DNA of 24,613 nucleotides from Verrucomicrobiales bacterium (GTDB lineage: Bacteria; Verrucomicrobiota; Verrucomicrobiia; Verrucomicrobiales; DEV007), in contig JACETS010000016.1 in the NCBI GenBank assembly GCA_013911195.1, positions 1 to 24,613 of the forward strand, in the 5' to 3' direction. Shown one piece after another: positions 1 to 7,416 of this stretch. The notes under the pieces were generated by a model. The model saw only the letters and a list, made by a program, of their open reading frames with translations. It was not told the DNA's origin and did not search any database. Position 1 is the stretch's first letter. Each line of letters opens with the position of its first letter. The position numbers and the translations under genes are program-made.

Positions 1-50
1 TCATCATATTTAAAACGTAAATAATAGGTTTATGGTTCCAATTATATCAC

Positions 51-617
51 TCAGTTGGAATGAGGCAAAACCTCAACTATATCGGCGATTGTAAACCCCT
101 CATTATCAGTGATTTCATTGCATCTACCAAAAGAAATTTCATTTATAGGACTATTTAGGGTTTTTGAGATGTACTCATCAATTTCAATCTGGAAATAAGC
201 TCTCGGGTTACTGGTGTATTTAACATTATAGAGTTCGAGCAGCTTTCCAAGTGGCTTGGTTCCCTCTTTAATTTCTTCAACCATTTTGATGTTCAATTTC
301 GAGAGATCTATACCAATTGCTCCAAATTCAACAGGTTTGGAATCATCCAATTTTTTTAAAACAACCATTCTGAGAAGATAGTGTTCATTTAATTCATTAT
401 CCAAGACTTCGATATATAAATCACTTCCATGATGATTAGTAAGCGTAGAAGTCATGTCGTTCTGATGAGCTAAAAGTTTTCTTTCGGTCTCAGGTATATT
501 TGAGTCCTGAACAGGAAAAACTTTAGGTAATTTAGATTTATTTTTGGAGTAAAAAAAATCTAAGGGCATTAAAAATGAGCTTAGCTCATCTGAGATATCG
601 TTAGGCGTATCTTGCAT
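51..617 (-). CDS. Chorismate lyase (UbiC)-like protein
   Basis: A 188-residue soluble protein with no signal peptide or membrane segment. Its middle resembles the UbiC/chorismate pyruvate-lyase fold. After a charged N-terminus come a 'LLAHQNDMT' stretch and an 'HHG' turn. These are followed by 'LLRMVVL', matching the conserved RxVxL strand, then 'PLGKLLE', matching the PLGxxL helix, and 'NPRAYFQIE'. UbiC converts chorismate to 4-hydroxybenzoate and pyruvate. Relatives may use other substrates, so the activity here is inference. The ATG at 615-617 lies inside the end of the upstream radical SAM gene, a 17-bp overlap that implies co-transcription and translational coupling. The closing 'IVEVLPHS' resembles the C-terminus I recall from PVC-group homologues. 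I am fairly confident of the gene, less of the family, and do not know the product made in the cell. Confidence 0.55.
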   Translation of the reverse strand: MQDTPNDISDELSSFLMPLDFFYSKNKSKLPKVFPVQDSNIPETERKLLAHQNDMTSTLTNHHGSDLYIEVLDNELNEHYLLRMVVLKKLDDSKPVEFGAIGIDLSKLNIKMVEEIKEGTKPLGKLLELYNVKYTSNPRAYFQIEIDEYISKTLNSPINEISFGRCNEITDNEGFTIADIVEVLPHSN

Positions 618-1920
618 TTTGGTGCTCGTTCAAAAAGAACTCATGAAGCAACATGTCAACTTGTAGTAAGCCATCTCTACTCATTTCAATTGTTTCATCA
701 TTGTATGAAAGAAACTCTTTATCTTGGAGTTCGTTCAACGTGTTCATAAATTTCTTTGAAATATCTGTATTAAATTTTTTCTTAAAGTATTTCAGGTCGA
801 CCTTTCCAAGTTTTAACTGAAGAATGAATTCTCGGATAACAATTTCTTCTTCATTTGTGGGATATGCCCTATAAATAGGAAAATCATCATCAGTTACCTG
901 TTTAAGATAGGCACCAATATCGTGTTCATTTTGAACATGAACACCCCCAATATGACCAAAAGATGCAACACCTGTTCCAAGCATATCAGCACCTCCCCAT
1001 AGTGCATCTCTATAAACAAATTTCACTTTATCCGGGTCTTTCACAACTGTGTATGCGCTTGTTACAGTGTATCCAGCATCAACAAACATATCAAAAGCTT
1101 CACTAACCCACCGTCGCTTTGTAGGCCAATCGGCAACAGGTGCAGTTAATTTACCTGACTCTTTCATTTCTTTATAAATCGTTGTGTTGTAGGGAATTTC
1201 CATTTGGTAAATGGTCACACATTCTGGTGATAACTCGATCGCTTGTCTAACACAGTCCTTCCAATTTTCCTCAGTTTCATCAATCATACCTGCTATTAGA
1301 TCAATATTAATCTGAGGAAAACCTATATTTCTTGCGTAGTCATAGGCGCGTTTAATTTCCATACTACGGTGGGCCCTTCCATTGATTTCGAGAATGTGAT
1401 CATCGAAATTCTCAACACCTAAACTAAGTCTAGTAACACCCATTTTTCTTATGGCATCTAACTTTTTTTCAGTCAGTGTCCCTGGTTCGCATTCAAAGGC
1501 AACTTCCTCTGCCTCATCCCAAGGAAAAACTGCCTTCATTCGATCCGTTAGATCCGTTAATTGAGATACGGATAAATAAGAAGGTGTTCCGCCTCCAAAA
1601 TAAATGAATTTTGGTTTTCTTCCTTTTAGATATGGTTTGTCCCCATATTTCTCAATCTCTTTTATTCCTGAATCAATGTAAGCTTTTATTTCAGATGCTT
1701 TTTTATCAGTGTAAACTCTAAAATAGCAAAAATGGCAACGCTTTCTACAAAAAGGGATATGAAAATAAATACCTAATGGTAATGGATTGGAAGGTGATGG
1801 TGAATTTAGAACATCATGTACATCACTAACGAAATCAGGCTTCCAAAATGAATACTGCGGATAATTTGATATGAAGTAGTTACCTACACCTGTCTCTTCT
1901 GATGTTTTTGAGTCAATCAT
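601..1920 (-). CDS. HemN/HemW-like radical SAM protein
   Basis: A 439-residue radical SAM enzyme of the coproporphyrinogen III oxidase (HemN/HemW) superfamily. The 4Fe-4S motif CX3CX2C is seen in 'HIPFCRKRCHFC' near residues 54-66. It is followed by the SAM-binding 'FGGGTPSY', the 'ECEPGT' strand and 'LSLGVENF', then 'NIDLIAGM'. A C-terminal HemN-type winged domain is recognisable from about residue 355. The motif reads HFCYF rather than the HemN type with an extra Cys, and GVENF replaces the more usual GVQ(S/D)F, so it is probably not the heme pathway oxidase itself. Possible roles are heme chaperoning (HemW-like) or a HemN-like methyltransferase or modifying enzyme. Its tight overlap with the UbiC-like gene suggests a joint aromatic or quinone-related pathway, which is inference. 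ATG start at 1918-1920, without a Shine-Dalgarno sequence. Confidence 0.8.
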   Translation of the reverse strand: MIDSKTSEETGVGNYFISNYPQYSFWKPDFVSDVHDVLNSPSPSNPLPLGIYFHIPFCRKRCHFCYFRVYTDKKASEIKAYIDSGIKEIEKYGDKPYLKGRKPKFIYFGGGTPSYLSVSQLTDLTDRMKAVFPWDEAEEVAFECEPGTLTEKKLDAIRKMGVTRLSLGVENFDDHILEINGRAHRSMEIKRAYDYARNIGFPQINIDLIAGMIDETEENWKDCVRQAIELSPECVTIYQMEIPYNTTIYKEMKESGKLTAPVADWPTKRRWVSEAFDMFVDAGYTVTSAYTVVKDPDKVKFVYRDALWGGADMLGTGVASFGHIGGVHVQNEHDIGAYLKQVTDDDFPIYRAYPTNEEEIVIREFILQLKLGKVDLKYFKKKFNTDISKKFMNTLNELQDKEFLSYNDETIEMSRDGLLQVDMLLHEFFLNEHQNARYA

Positions 1921-1937
1921 AGGAAAAAAATATTAAT

Positions 1938-3086
1938 TTATTGGCTTTTTGTTGAATCATTGAAGCAGTAAATCTTTCCGTCATCGCATCCTATAACAAG
2001 CTTTCCATCTACAATCGCTGGTGAAGATCTTATATTATCTCCAAGTTCAAAGCTCCACTTTTCTTTTCCTGATTTAATATTCACAGCATATATAGATCCA
2101 TCACCAGAACCCACGAAAACATTGTCACCTGAAACTACTGGAGAGCTCTCAATTCCATTTCCTGTTTTAAACTCCCAGATGCCATCTCCTGATTTTCTAT
2201 TAATTTTATATAGTCGTTTATCCCTACCTGCAGCAAATACTGAATCCTTAGTTACGGCAGGTGAAGAAAAATAAGGGAAGTCCCGTTCACCAAATTCCCA
2301 AATTTGTTTTTTCTTTTTTAAATCAAATGCAGCAACTCGATTCCCATGATGAGCAACATATGCAACTGAATCAACAACCACGATTGAATTAGCAATATAA
2401 TTTTCTGCATCCATTGTCGTGTGTATTTTTCCGTCTTCGGTTTTTATTCCATAAATCTGTGCATCACATCCACCAAAATAAATTTTACCATCGGCTATTC
2501 CTGGAGCGCCATTAACGTAATTTTGAGTTTCATATTTCCATTTAAGCTTTCCACTATCTAATGAAACGCAATGCATGTAATTGTCATAACTTCCAGCAAG
2601 TACGTATAATTTGTTGTCTTCCTTGCTTTTAAATAAATTTACCCCTCCAAGAATTTCTCCATCCGTTTCGTATTTCCATTTAACCTTACCATCCGATTGG
2701 TTCATGCAGTATAAAAAACCATCCCCAGATCCAAAGATAACATAACTTCCAGCAATACATGCCGTACCTTCAATAATATCTTCGGTATCGAACTCCCATA
2801 AAATTTTGCCTGATTTTAGATCCATGCTGACGAATTTCCCTTCTTCGTTTCCCACAAATATTTTGTCACCCGCTACAACTGGAGTAGCAAATACGCTTCT
2901 TCCTATTTTAATATCCCAAGCTAGTTTCAAGGGTAATTGAAGACTGTGTTTGGCAACACCTCTCATGTCAGCTGATCCGCGAAAAAAATTCCAATCAGCA
3001 GAGGCACAATGAGTTACAATAAAGTATCCTATAAAAACGATAAATGGATTCATTTTTTGTTTATGTTTACTCAGATATTTAATCAT
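1938..3086 (-). CDS. Exported PQQ-type beta-propeller repeat protein
   Basis: A 382-residue protein with an N-terminal signal peptide: a lysine-rich start, a hydrophobic core and an AXA-type cleavage site 'CASA|DW' near residue 30. The rest is about eight blades of the PQQ-like propeller. Each blade ends in a 'DxxSGKxxWxFxT'-like motif, for example 'DLKSGKILWEFDT' and 'NIKSGKEKWSFELG'. Blade 4 (KTEDGKIHTTMD) and blade 5 (DLKKKKQIWEF) are degenerate. The fold is shared by BamB and by PQQ dehydrogenases, but I see no catalytic calcium or PQQ residues or cytochrome domain, so a scaffold or binding role outside the inner membrane is more likely. A second ATG at 3051-3053 would also leave an intact signal peptide. 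The gene lies 17 bp upstream of the radical SAM gene and is divergent from the zinc-ribbon gene, with 56 bp between them. Confidence 0.85.
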   Translation of the reverse strand: MIKYLSKHKQKMNPFIVFIGYFIVTHCASADWNFFRGSADMRGVAKHSLQLPLKLAWDIKIGRSVFATPVVAGDKIFVGNEEGKFVSMDLKSGKILWEFDTEDIIEGTACIAGSYVIFGSGDGFLYCMNQSDGKVKWKYETDGEILGGVNLFKSKEDNKLYVLAGSYDNYMHCVSLDSGKLKWKYETQNYVNGAPGIADGKIYFGGCDAQIYGIKTEDGKIHTTMDAENYIANSIVVVDSVAYVAHHGNRVAAFDLKKKKQIWEFGERDFPYFSSPAVTKDSVFAAGRDKRLYKINRKSGDGIWEFKTGNGIESSPVVSGDNVFVGSGDGSIYAVNIKSGKEKWSFELGDNIRSSPAIVDGKLVIGCDDGKIYCFNDSTKSQ

Positions 3087-3142
3087 ATATATAGATACTT
3101 TAATATAGGTTCATCGCAACCTTACCAATATAACATAATTTA

Positions 3143-3664
3143 ATGGATGATTTTATCAGTAAAAGACCAAAAAAAATACCATTCGAGCTTTATTCTGAAT
3201 ATGAAGATAGACCATTTCATACATGCACGCGCTGCGGTGAAACATTAATGGATTATGATGAAGGATACCAAATTGCAAAAATATTCAAAAATGGGGAAGC
3301 TATTTTCGAATATGCATTATGTTTCTCTTGTCATGCTGAAATGATTTCTGAATTTTCGTCTGAATCAAGACAAACTCTAGAAGACTTTTATAGGGAAAAT
3401 ATGAATCCCAATGTAGGGCTTGAAGGTTGTGCTTTTTGCAATATGAATCGTTTGGAGGTTGAAAAAGACGAATATTCTATCGGAGCAATGTGTCATGGTG
3501 AAAATATGGTGGATAGTTTCATTATTTGTTCTGCTTGTATGGAAAAAACAAACTCTCTAATATCTGCAAAAACTCAAAAAGTCTGGGATGATTTTATTAA
3601 TGAAAATTTTCCTGGTGTTCCAGCAAATGCATTACCATCGCCAGGAAAACTAGGCGTTTTATGA
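3143..3664 (+). CDS. Double zinc-ribbon protein of unknown function
   Basis: A 173-residue soluble protein that I do not recognise by name. It holds two zinc-ribbon-like units. The first is C28-x2-C31 with C60-x2-C63, and the second is C96-x2-C99 with C129-x2-C132. Each has its knuckles about 30 residues apart, with a similar acidic helical segment after each, so the protein looks like an internal duplication. C117-H118 is an extra candidate ligand. The C-terminal tail is proline- and glycine-rich. It heads a plus-strand group with the small membrane protein (10 bp downstream) and the uracil-DNA glycosylase. Metal binding is well supported by the pattern; any DNA-, RNA- or protein-binding role is inference. 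There is no visible Shine-Dalgarno sequence ahead of the ATG. Confidence 0.75.
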   Translation: MDDFISKRPKKIPFELYSEYEDRPFHTCTRCGETLMDYDEGYQIAKIFKNGEAIFEYALCFSCHAEMISEFSSESRQTLEDFYRENMNPNVGLEGCAFCNMNRLEVEKDEYSIGAMCHGENMVDSFIICSACMEKTNSLISAKTQKVWDDFINENFPGVPANALPSPGKLGVL

Positions 3665-3674
3665 TTAATCATAA

Positions 3675-3977
3675 ATGAAAGAGAAAGAACATAAAATCAT
3701 CTGTAAAAGCTTTATCTTAAGATCTTTATTCAGTGTGATTACTGCACTTGGATTTGTTGTTTTGTCATATCTTGATTACATTTTTTTGGGAATAGGTGTT
3801 ACTTTCATTCTTGCCCTTCCACTTTCATATATTTTAAGTGTTAAGATGTTTCCAGATTCATCTGAATTTTATTCTCATGAACACAAATTTTTCTTAAGAT
3901 CAAGAAAGGGTTTAAAACCTGATGAGGAAAGTAGCCCCATTAAAGGGCATTATTACGATGACTTTATGAGAGGTTAA
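3675..3977 (+). CDS. Small two-helix membrane protein
   Basis: A 100-residue protein with a short lysine-rich N-terminus and two hydrophobic helices, roughly residues 16-33 and 35-56. These are separated by a tight turn around 'YLDYIF'. A polar C-terminal tail of about 45 residues contains charged and tyrosine-rich segments. The short positive N-terminus and the hairpin predict both ends in the cytoplasm. No family is recognised. It starts 10 bp after the zinc-ribbon gene and ends 6 bp before the glycosylase gene, so the three are probably co-transcribed. The spacing and clean codon structure support a real gene; its function is unknown. Confidence 0.65.
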   Translation: MKEKEHKIICKSFILRSLFSVITALGFVVLSYLDYIFLGIGVTFILALPLSYILSVKMFPDSSEFYSHEHKFFLRSRKGLKPDEESSPIKGHYYDDFMRG

Positions 3978-3983
3978 ATTTTA

Positions 3984-4799
3984 ATGAATAATACTACTCA
4001 ACAAAATGAAAAAAAACGAAATGTCGTTAGTAGTCTGCATCTATTAAAAGAACATCTTTCTCAATCTAAGCTAAGATCATTAAGCATTAATTCTGAATCC
4101 CTTTCTAAGCTTAAGAGCTTTAAAAAAAGATTTTCACATTCTAATACAGCAATTAATTCATCAAGTTCGCAAGACGATAAGAACAAAAGAATAAAAGATT
4201 TAGAATTTGCAGCAAAGAATGATAATGAACTAAGAGGTGTTGATTCATTGAGAGACACATTTGTTTTTTCTGATGGCAATGTCGAATCTGAATTAATGTT
4301 TATTGGTGAGGCTCCTGGTTATGAAGAAGAGAAGCTCAAAAAACCATTTGTAGGTCCATCTGGACAATTACTTGATAAAATAATATCAGCTATGGGTGTT
4401 AGTAGAAATGACATCTACATTTCAAATATTGTTAAATATAGACCTAAAATAGGTGATGGACACCAAGGTCATTCTAATAGGAAGCCCTCATCAGAGGAAA
4501 TGAGTTTATCAATTAAATACATCCTTAATGAGATTGAAATTATCAAACCTAAGCTAATTGTGACTTTAGGAGGGGCTGCTACGAAAGGGCTGCTTAAATT
4601 AGATCAACCAATTTCGTCACTTAGAGGAAAAATTCACGAGCTTAACGACATAAAAGCCATCGTAACTTACCATCCTTCTTATCTACTAAGAAGTAAAAAC
4701 CCTAACCAAGATAAAAGATTGGTATGGGAAGATATGCTGATGGCAATGGATTTTCTAAAAATGTCTATCAGTCAAAGACAAAGGAATTACTTTAAATAG
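3984..4799 (+). CDS. Uracil-DNA glycosylase, family 4-like, lacking the Fe-S cysteines
   Basis: A 271-residue enzyme of the family 4/5 uracil-DNA glycosylase superfamily, which removes uracil from DNA for base excision repair. The catalytic motif 1 is 'GEAPGYEEE' at residues 108-116, followed by 'PFVGPSGQLLD'. Motif 2 is 'HPSYLLR' at 230-236. Typical family 4 enzymes hold a 4Fe-4S cluster through four cysteines, one of them in 'KCRPP'. Here that position is Tyr152 (KYRP), the N-terminal CxxC is absent, and the whole protein contains no cysteine. The first ~85 residues are a polar, serine- and lysine-rich extension with no recognised domain. I recall similar cluster-less forms in Verrucomicrobia. 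GAGAGG at 3968-3973 is a possible, distant ribosome site. The stop lies 2 bp from the stop of convergent gyrA. Confidence 0.85.
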   Translation: MNNTTQQNEKKRNVVSSLHLLKEHLSQSKLRSLSINSESLSKLKSFKKRFSHSNTAINSSSSQDDKNKRIKDLEFAAKNDNELRGVDSLRDTFVFSDGNVESELMFIGEAPGYEEEKLKKPFVGPSGQLLDKIISAMGVSRNDIYISNIVKYRPKIGDGHQGHSNRKPSSEEMSLSIKYILNEIEIIKPKLIVTLGGAATKGLLKLDQPISSLRGKIHELNDIKAIVTYHPSYLLRSKNPNQDKRLVWEDMLMAMDFLKMSISQRQRNYFK

Positions 4800-4801
4800 T
4801 C

Positions 4802-7396
4802 TTACTCCCCAGTCTCTGGTTCTTCAGTCTCTGGTTCTTCAGTCTCTGGTTCTTCCTCTGAGCTTTCTCTGACAGGTGCTATATCTTGCAGTTTTTCTTC
4901 TTCGTTAAGTGTAACAAGTTTAACTCCTTGGGCATTTCTTCCAGTTTCTCTAACATCTGAAACTCTAATTCTAATACTTTGTCCCCCAGTTGTCATGAGC
5001 ATTAGTTCATCATCATCAGCGACTGCTGCTGCTCCTACAACTTGACCAGTTTTTTCAGTGCATTTCATTGTTATGACCCCCTTGCCTCCACGCGATTGCT
5101 GTCTGTAATCATCAAATGATGTTCTTTTTCCAATGCCATTTTCAGATGCAACTAATAGTTTCTGTTCATCAGAAACTAATGCTAGACCTATAACGCAATC
5201 CTCTCCACGAGGTCTAATTCCGAATACTCCTGATGTAGCGCGTCCTTGAGATCGCGCTTGTTCTTCGTTGAATCTTAAGCTCAATCCACTTTTGGTAATA
5301 AGCACTACATCATCTGAACCACATGTTAACCGAACATCTATCAGTTCATTACCTTCATCCAATTTAATCGCTATAATTCCATCTTTCCTATAGTTTCTAA
5401 AGTCGTTCACCGCAGTTTTTTTAATTTTTCCGCTTCGAGTAGCAAAAAGTATAAAACCGGAGTCACTAGAAAAGGTGACATCGTTTCCTTCGTCATCTGT
5501 TACATAGACAAGCCTTAAGACTGCAGCTATCGACTCCTCATTTTGTAAGTTAAGAACATTCTTGATGCTTCTTCCTCTGGATGCTCGAGATGCTTCTGGT
5601 AGCTCATATACTCTTTCGACATAAACTCTACCAGAATTAGTGAAAAACATTAAATAATCATGTGCTTGAGCGGTAAAGAGGTGTTGTACAAAATCCTCTT
5701 CTGAATCATCTTTCGTTCTAGTTTCCATGCCACGAACACCCTTCCCTCCTCTGGCCTGAACTCTGTACTCACTGGAGGCAGTTCTTTTAACATATCCACG
5801 ATGGCTAAGAGTTACGATCATTCCTTCATTCGCTATCAGATCCTCAATACCAATTTCACCTTCGTCAGGTAGTATTGGGCAACGTCTAGATGTTGCGTAT
5901 TTCTCTTTAATTTCAAGAAGATCAGTTTTGATGATTTCTAAAACTCTGGCTTCTTTATCTAAAATATCTAGAAGGTCTTTAATTTCTTCAATGACGTTAT
6001 CATAATCACCCTTAATTTTGTCACGTTCCATTGCCGTGAGCTGATAAAGCCTCAATTCAAGAATTGAATTAACCTGTCTGTCAGTAAAAATATACTCATC
6101 CCCCTCAATGCTGGGTTGATCTCTAATAAGGACTCCCAGTGCCTCAGCTGTTTTAACGCTGAATTTATAATCTTTTAATCTTTCCCTAGCTTCGTCCCTG
6201 TTTTTGGAATCCCTAATTATTTGAATAAAATCATCAAGATGACCAAGGGCTAACAAAAATGCTTCGAGATTTTCAGCTCGGTCCTCGGCCTTATCCAAAA
6301 GGAATTTTGTTCTGCGAATAACAACTTCCCTTCTGTGTTCAATAAACGCATCAAGGGCCTCAATGATAGATAGCTGTTTAGGCCGACGCTCATGAATCGC
6401 AAGCATATTAACACCAAAAGATGTCTCCATGGCTGTCAGCTTATATAACTGGTTTACAACTACTTGGGGTCTTGCGTCTCTTTTAAGAGTTATTTCTATG
6501 CACGTAGCCTCATCAGAGAGATCTCTCATTCCAGAAATGTCAGTAAGGATCTTCTCTCTAACTAATTCTGCAATTCTTTGCTGGAGCGTGGCTCTATTTA
6601 CACCGTGAGGAACTTGTTTGATTATAATTTGTGATGTTCCTGATGATGTTTCTTGAACATCCATGACACCTCGTATTTTGACGCTTCCACGACCAGTTCT
6701 GAAATAATTATCTATTCCTTTATATCCTCTAATTTCACATGCGCCAGCGAAGTCTGGTCCCTTGATAAACTCTTTGATCTCTTCAACTGTTATTTGAGGA
6801 TTTTCAATTTTGGCACATAGTCCATCAATAACTTCACCAAGATTATGGGAAGGGATATTTGTGGCCATTCCTACTGCGATACCAGTACCTCCATTTACCA
6901 ACAGATTTGGTATGGAAGCAGGTAAGACCTCTGGCTCTACTGAGTTACCATCATAAGTTTCATGATGATCGACAGTCCGTTTTTCAAGATCTGTCATCAT
7001 TGACGATCCAAGATGAGTTAACCTTGCCTCAGTATAACGCATTGCTGCAGGAGCATCACCTTCAACAGAACCGAAGTTACCTTGTCCATCTACCAAGGTC
7101 TCTCTCATTGTCCATGGCTGAGCCATATTGACCATGGTTGGGTATATAGCACCATCACCATGTGGATGATACTTACCCATAGTTTCACCAACTATTCTTG
7201 CACATTTGAGATGTGGCTTAGAGGCGGATAATGATAAGTCATGATGCATTGCATACAAAAGACGTCTTTGAGAGGGTTTTAGTCCATCTCTCGCGTCTGG
7301 CAGTGCTCTTGAAACAATAACTGACATTGAGTAGTCCAAAAATGATTTGGACATTTCATCAGCTACATTTATTTGCTTTATAGATTCGTCTGACAT
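4802..7396 (-). CDS. gyrA: DNA gyrase subunit A
   Basis: An 864-residue GyrA, close to the 875 of E. coli. With GyrB it forms the A2B2 gyrase that introduces negative supercoils using ATP. The breakage-reunion domain is complete, with 'AAMRYTEARL' carrying the catalytic Arg120-Tyr121. The C-terminal half is the DNA-wrapping pinwheel, with a GyrA box read as 'QARGGKG' (canonical QRRGGKG) and a related 'SRGGKG' later. The quinolone region reads 'HPHGDGAIYPT', so the positions of E. coli Ser83 and Asp87 are Gly82 and Pro86. The last 20 residues are an acidic tail with three PETEE repeats. The gene starts 20 bp after gyrB and is surely in its operon. No Shine-Dalgarno sequence precedes the ATG. 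Confidence 0.97.
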   Translation of the reverse strand: MSDESIKQINVADEMSKSFLDYSMSVIVSRALPDARDGLKPSQRRLLYAMHHDLSLSASKPHLKCARIVGETMGKYHPHGDGAIYPTMVNMAQPWTMRETLVDGQGNFGSVEGDAPAAMRYTEARLTHLGSSMMTDLEKRTVDHHETYDGNSVEPEVLPASIPNLLVNGGTGIAVGMATNIPSHNLGEVIDGLCAKIENPQITVEEIKEFIKGPDFAGACEIRGYKGIDNYFRTGRGSVKIRGVMDVQETSSGTSQIIIKQVPHGVNRATLQQRIAELVREKILTDISGMRDLSDEATCIEITLKRDARPQVVVNQLYKLTAMETSFGVNMLAIHERRPKQLSIIEALDAFIEHRREVVIRRTKFLLDKAEDRAENLEAFLLALGHLDDFIQIIRDSKNRDEARERLKDYKFSVKTAEALGVLIRDQPSIEGDEYIFTDRQVNSILELRLYQLTAMERDKIKGDYDNVIEEIKDLLDILDKEARVLEIIKTDLLEIKEKYATSRRCPILPDEGEIGIEDLIANEGMIVTLSHRGYVKRTASSEYRVQARGGKGVRGMETRTKDDSEEDFVQHLFTAQAHDYLMFFTNSGRVYVERVYELPEASRASRGRSIKNVLNLQNEESIAAVLRLVYVTDDEGNDVTFSSDSGFILFATRSGKIKKTAVNDFRNYRKDGIIAIKLDEGNELIDVRLTCGSDDVVLITKSGLSLRFNEEQARSQGRATSGVFGIRPRGEDCVIGLALVSDEQKLLVASENGIGKRTSFDDYRQQSRGGKGVITMKCTEKTGQVVGAAAVADDDELMLMTTGGQSIRIRVSDVRETGRNAQGVKLVTLNEEEKLQDIAPVRESSEEEPETEEPETEEPETGE
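4811..4855. repeat. 15-bp tandem repeat, three copies, in the gyrA 3' end
   Basis: Three perfect copies of AGTCTCTGGTTCTTC stand head to tail at 4811-4825, 4826-4840 and 4841-4855. They encode the PETEE repeats of the GyrA tail. Since 15 bp is five codons, copy-number changes would keep the frame and only lengthen or shorten the acidic tail. Confidence 0.9.
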
Positions 7397-7416
7397 CGGG
7401 GGTGATTATTTTAATG

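Noticed and set aside
1..50. Start of another minus-strand gene at the left edge (ATG pairs at 2-7)
   Set aside because: Only two codons would be inside the window, so nothing can be judged. I see no other feature in this stretch.
601..1920. Calling the radical SAM gene hemN
   Set aside because: The cluster motif lacks the extra HemN cysteine, and the GVENF strand and its partner gene differ from the heme-pathway enzyme.
1938..3086. Calling the propeller protein a PQQ-dependent dehydrogenase or BamB
   Set aside because: No PQQ or calcium ligands and no cytochrome domain are visible, there is no lipobox for a BamB lipoprotein, and the repeats alone do not decide function.
4061..4279. 72-codon minus-strand frame opposite the glycosylase N-terminus
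   Set aside because: Low-complexity Ser/Leu-rich translation that mirrors the polar extension of the glycosylase; no start signal or neighbour supports it.
6859..7131. 90-codon open frame on the plus strand inside gyrA
   Set aside because: Antisense to the most conserved part of gyrA, including the catalytic tyrosine region; there is no family resemblance.
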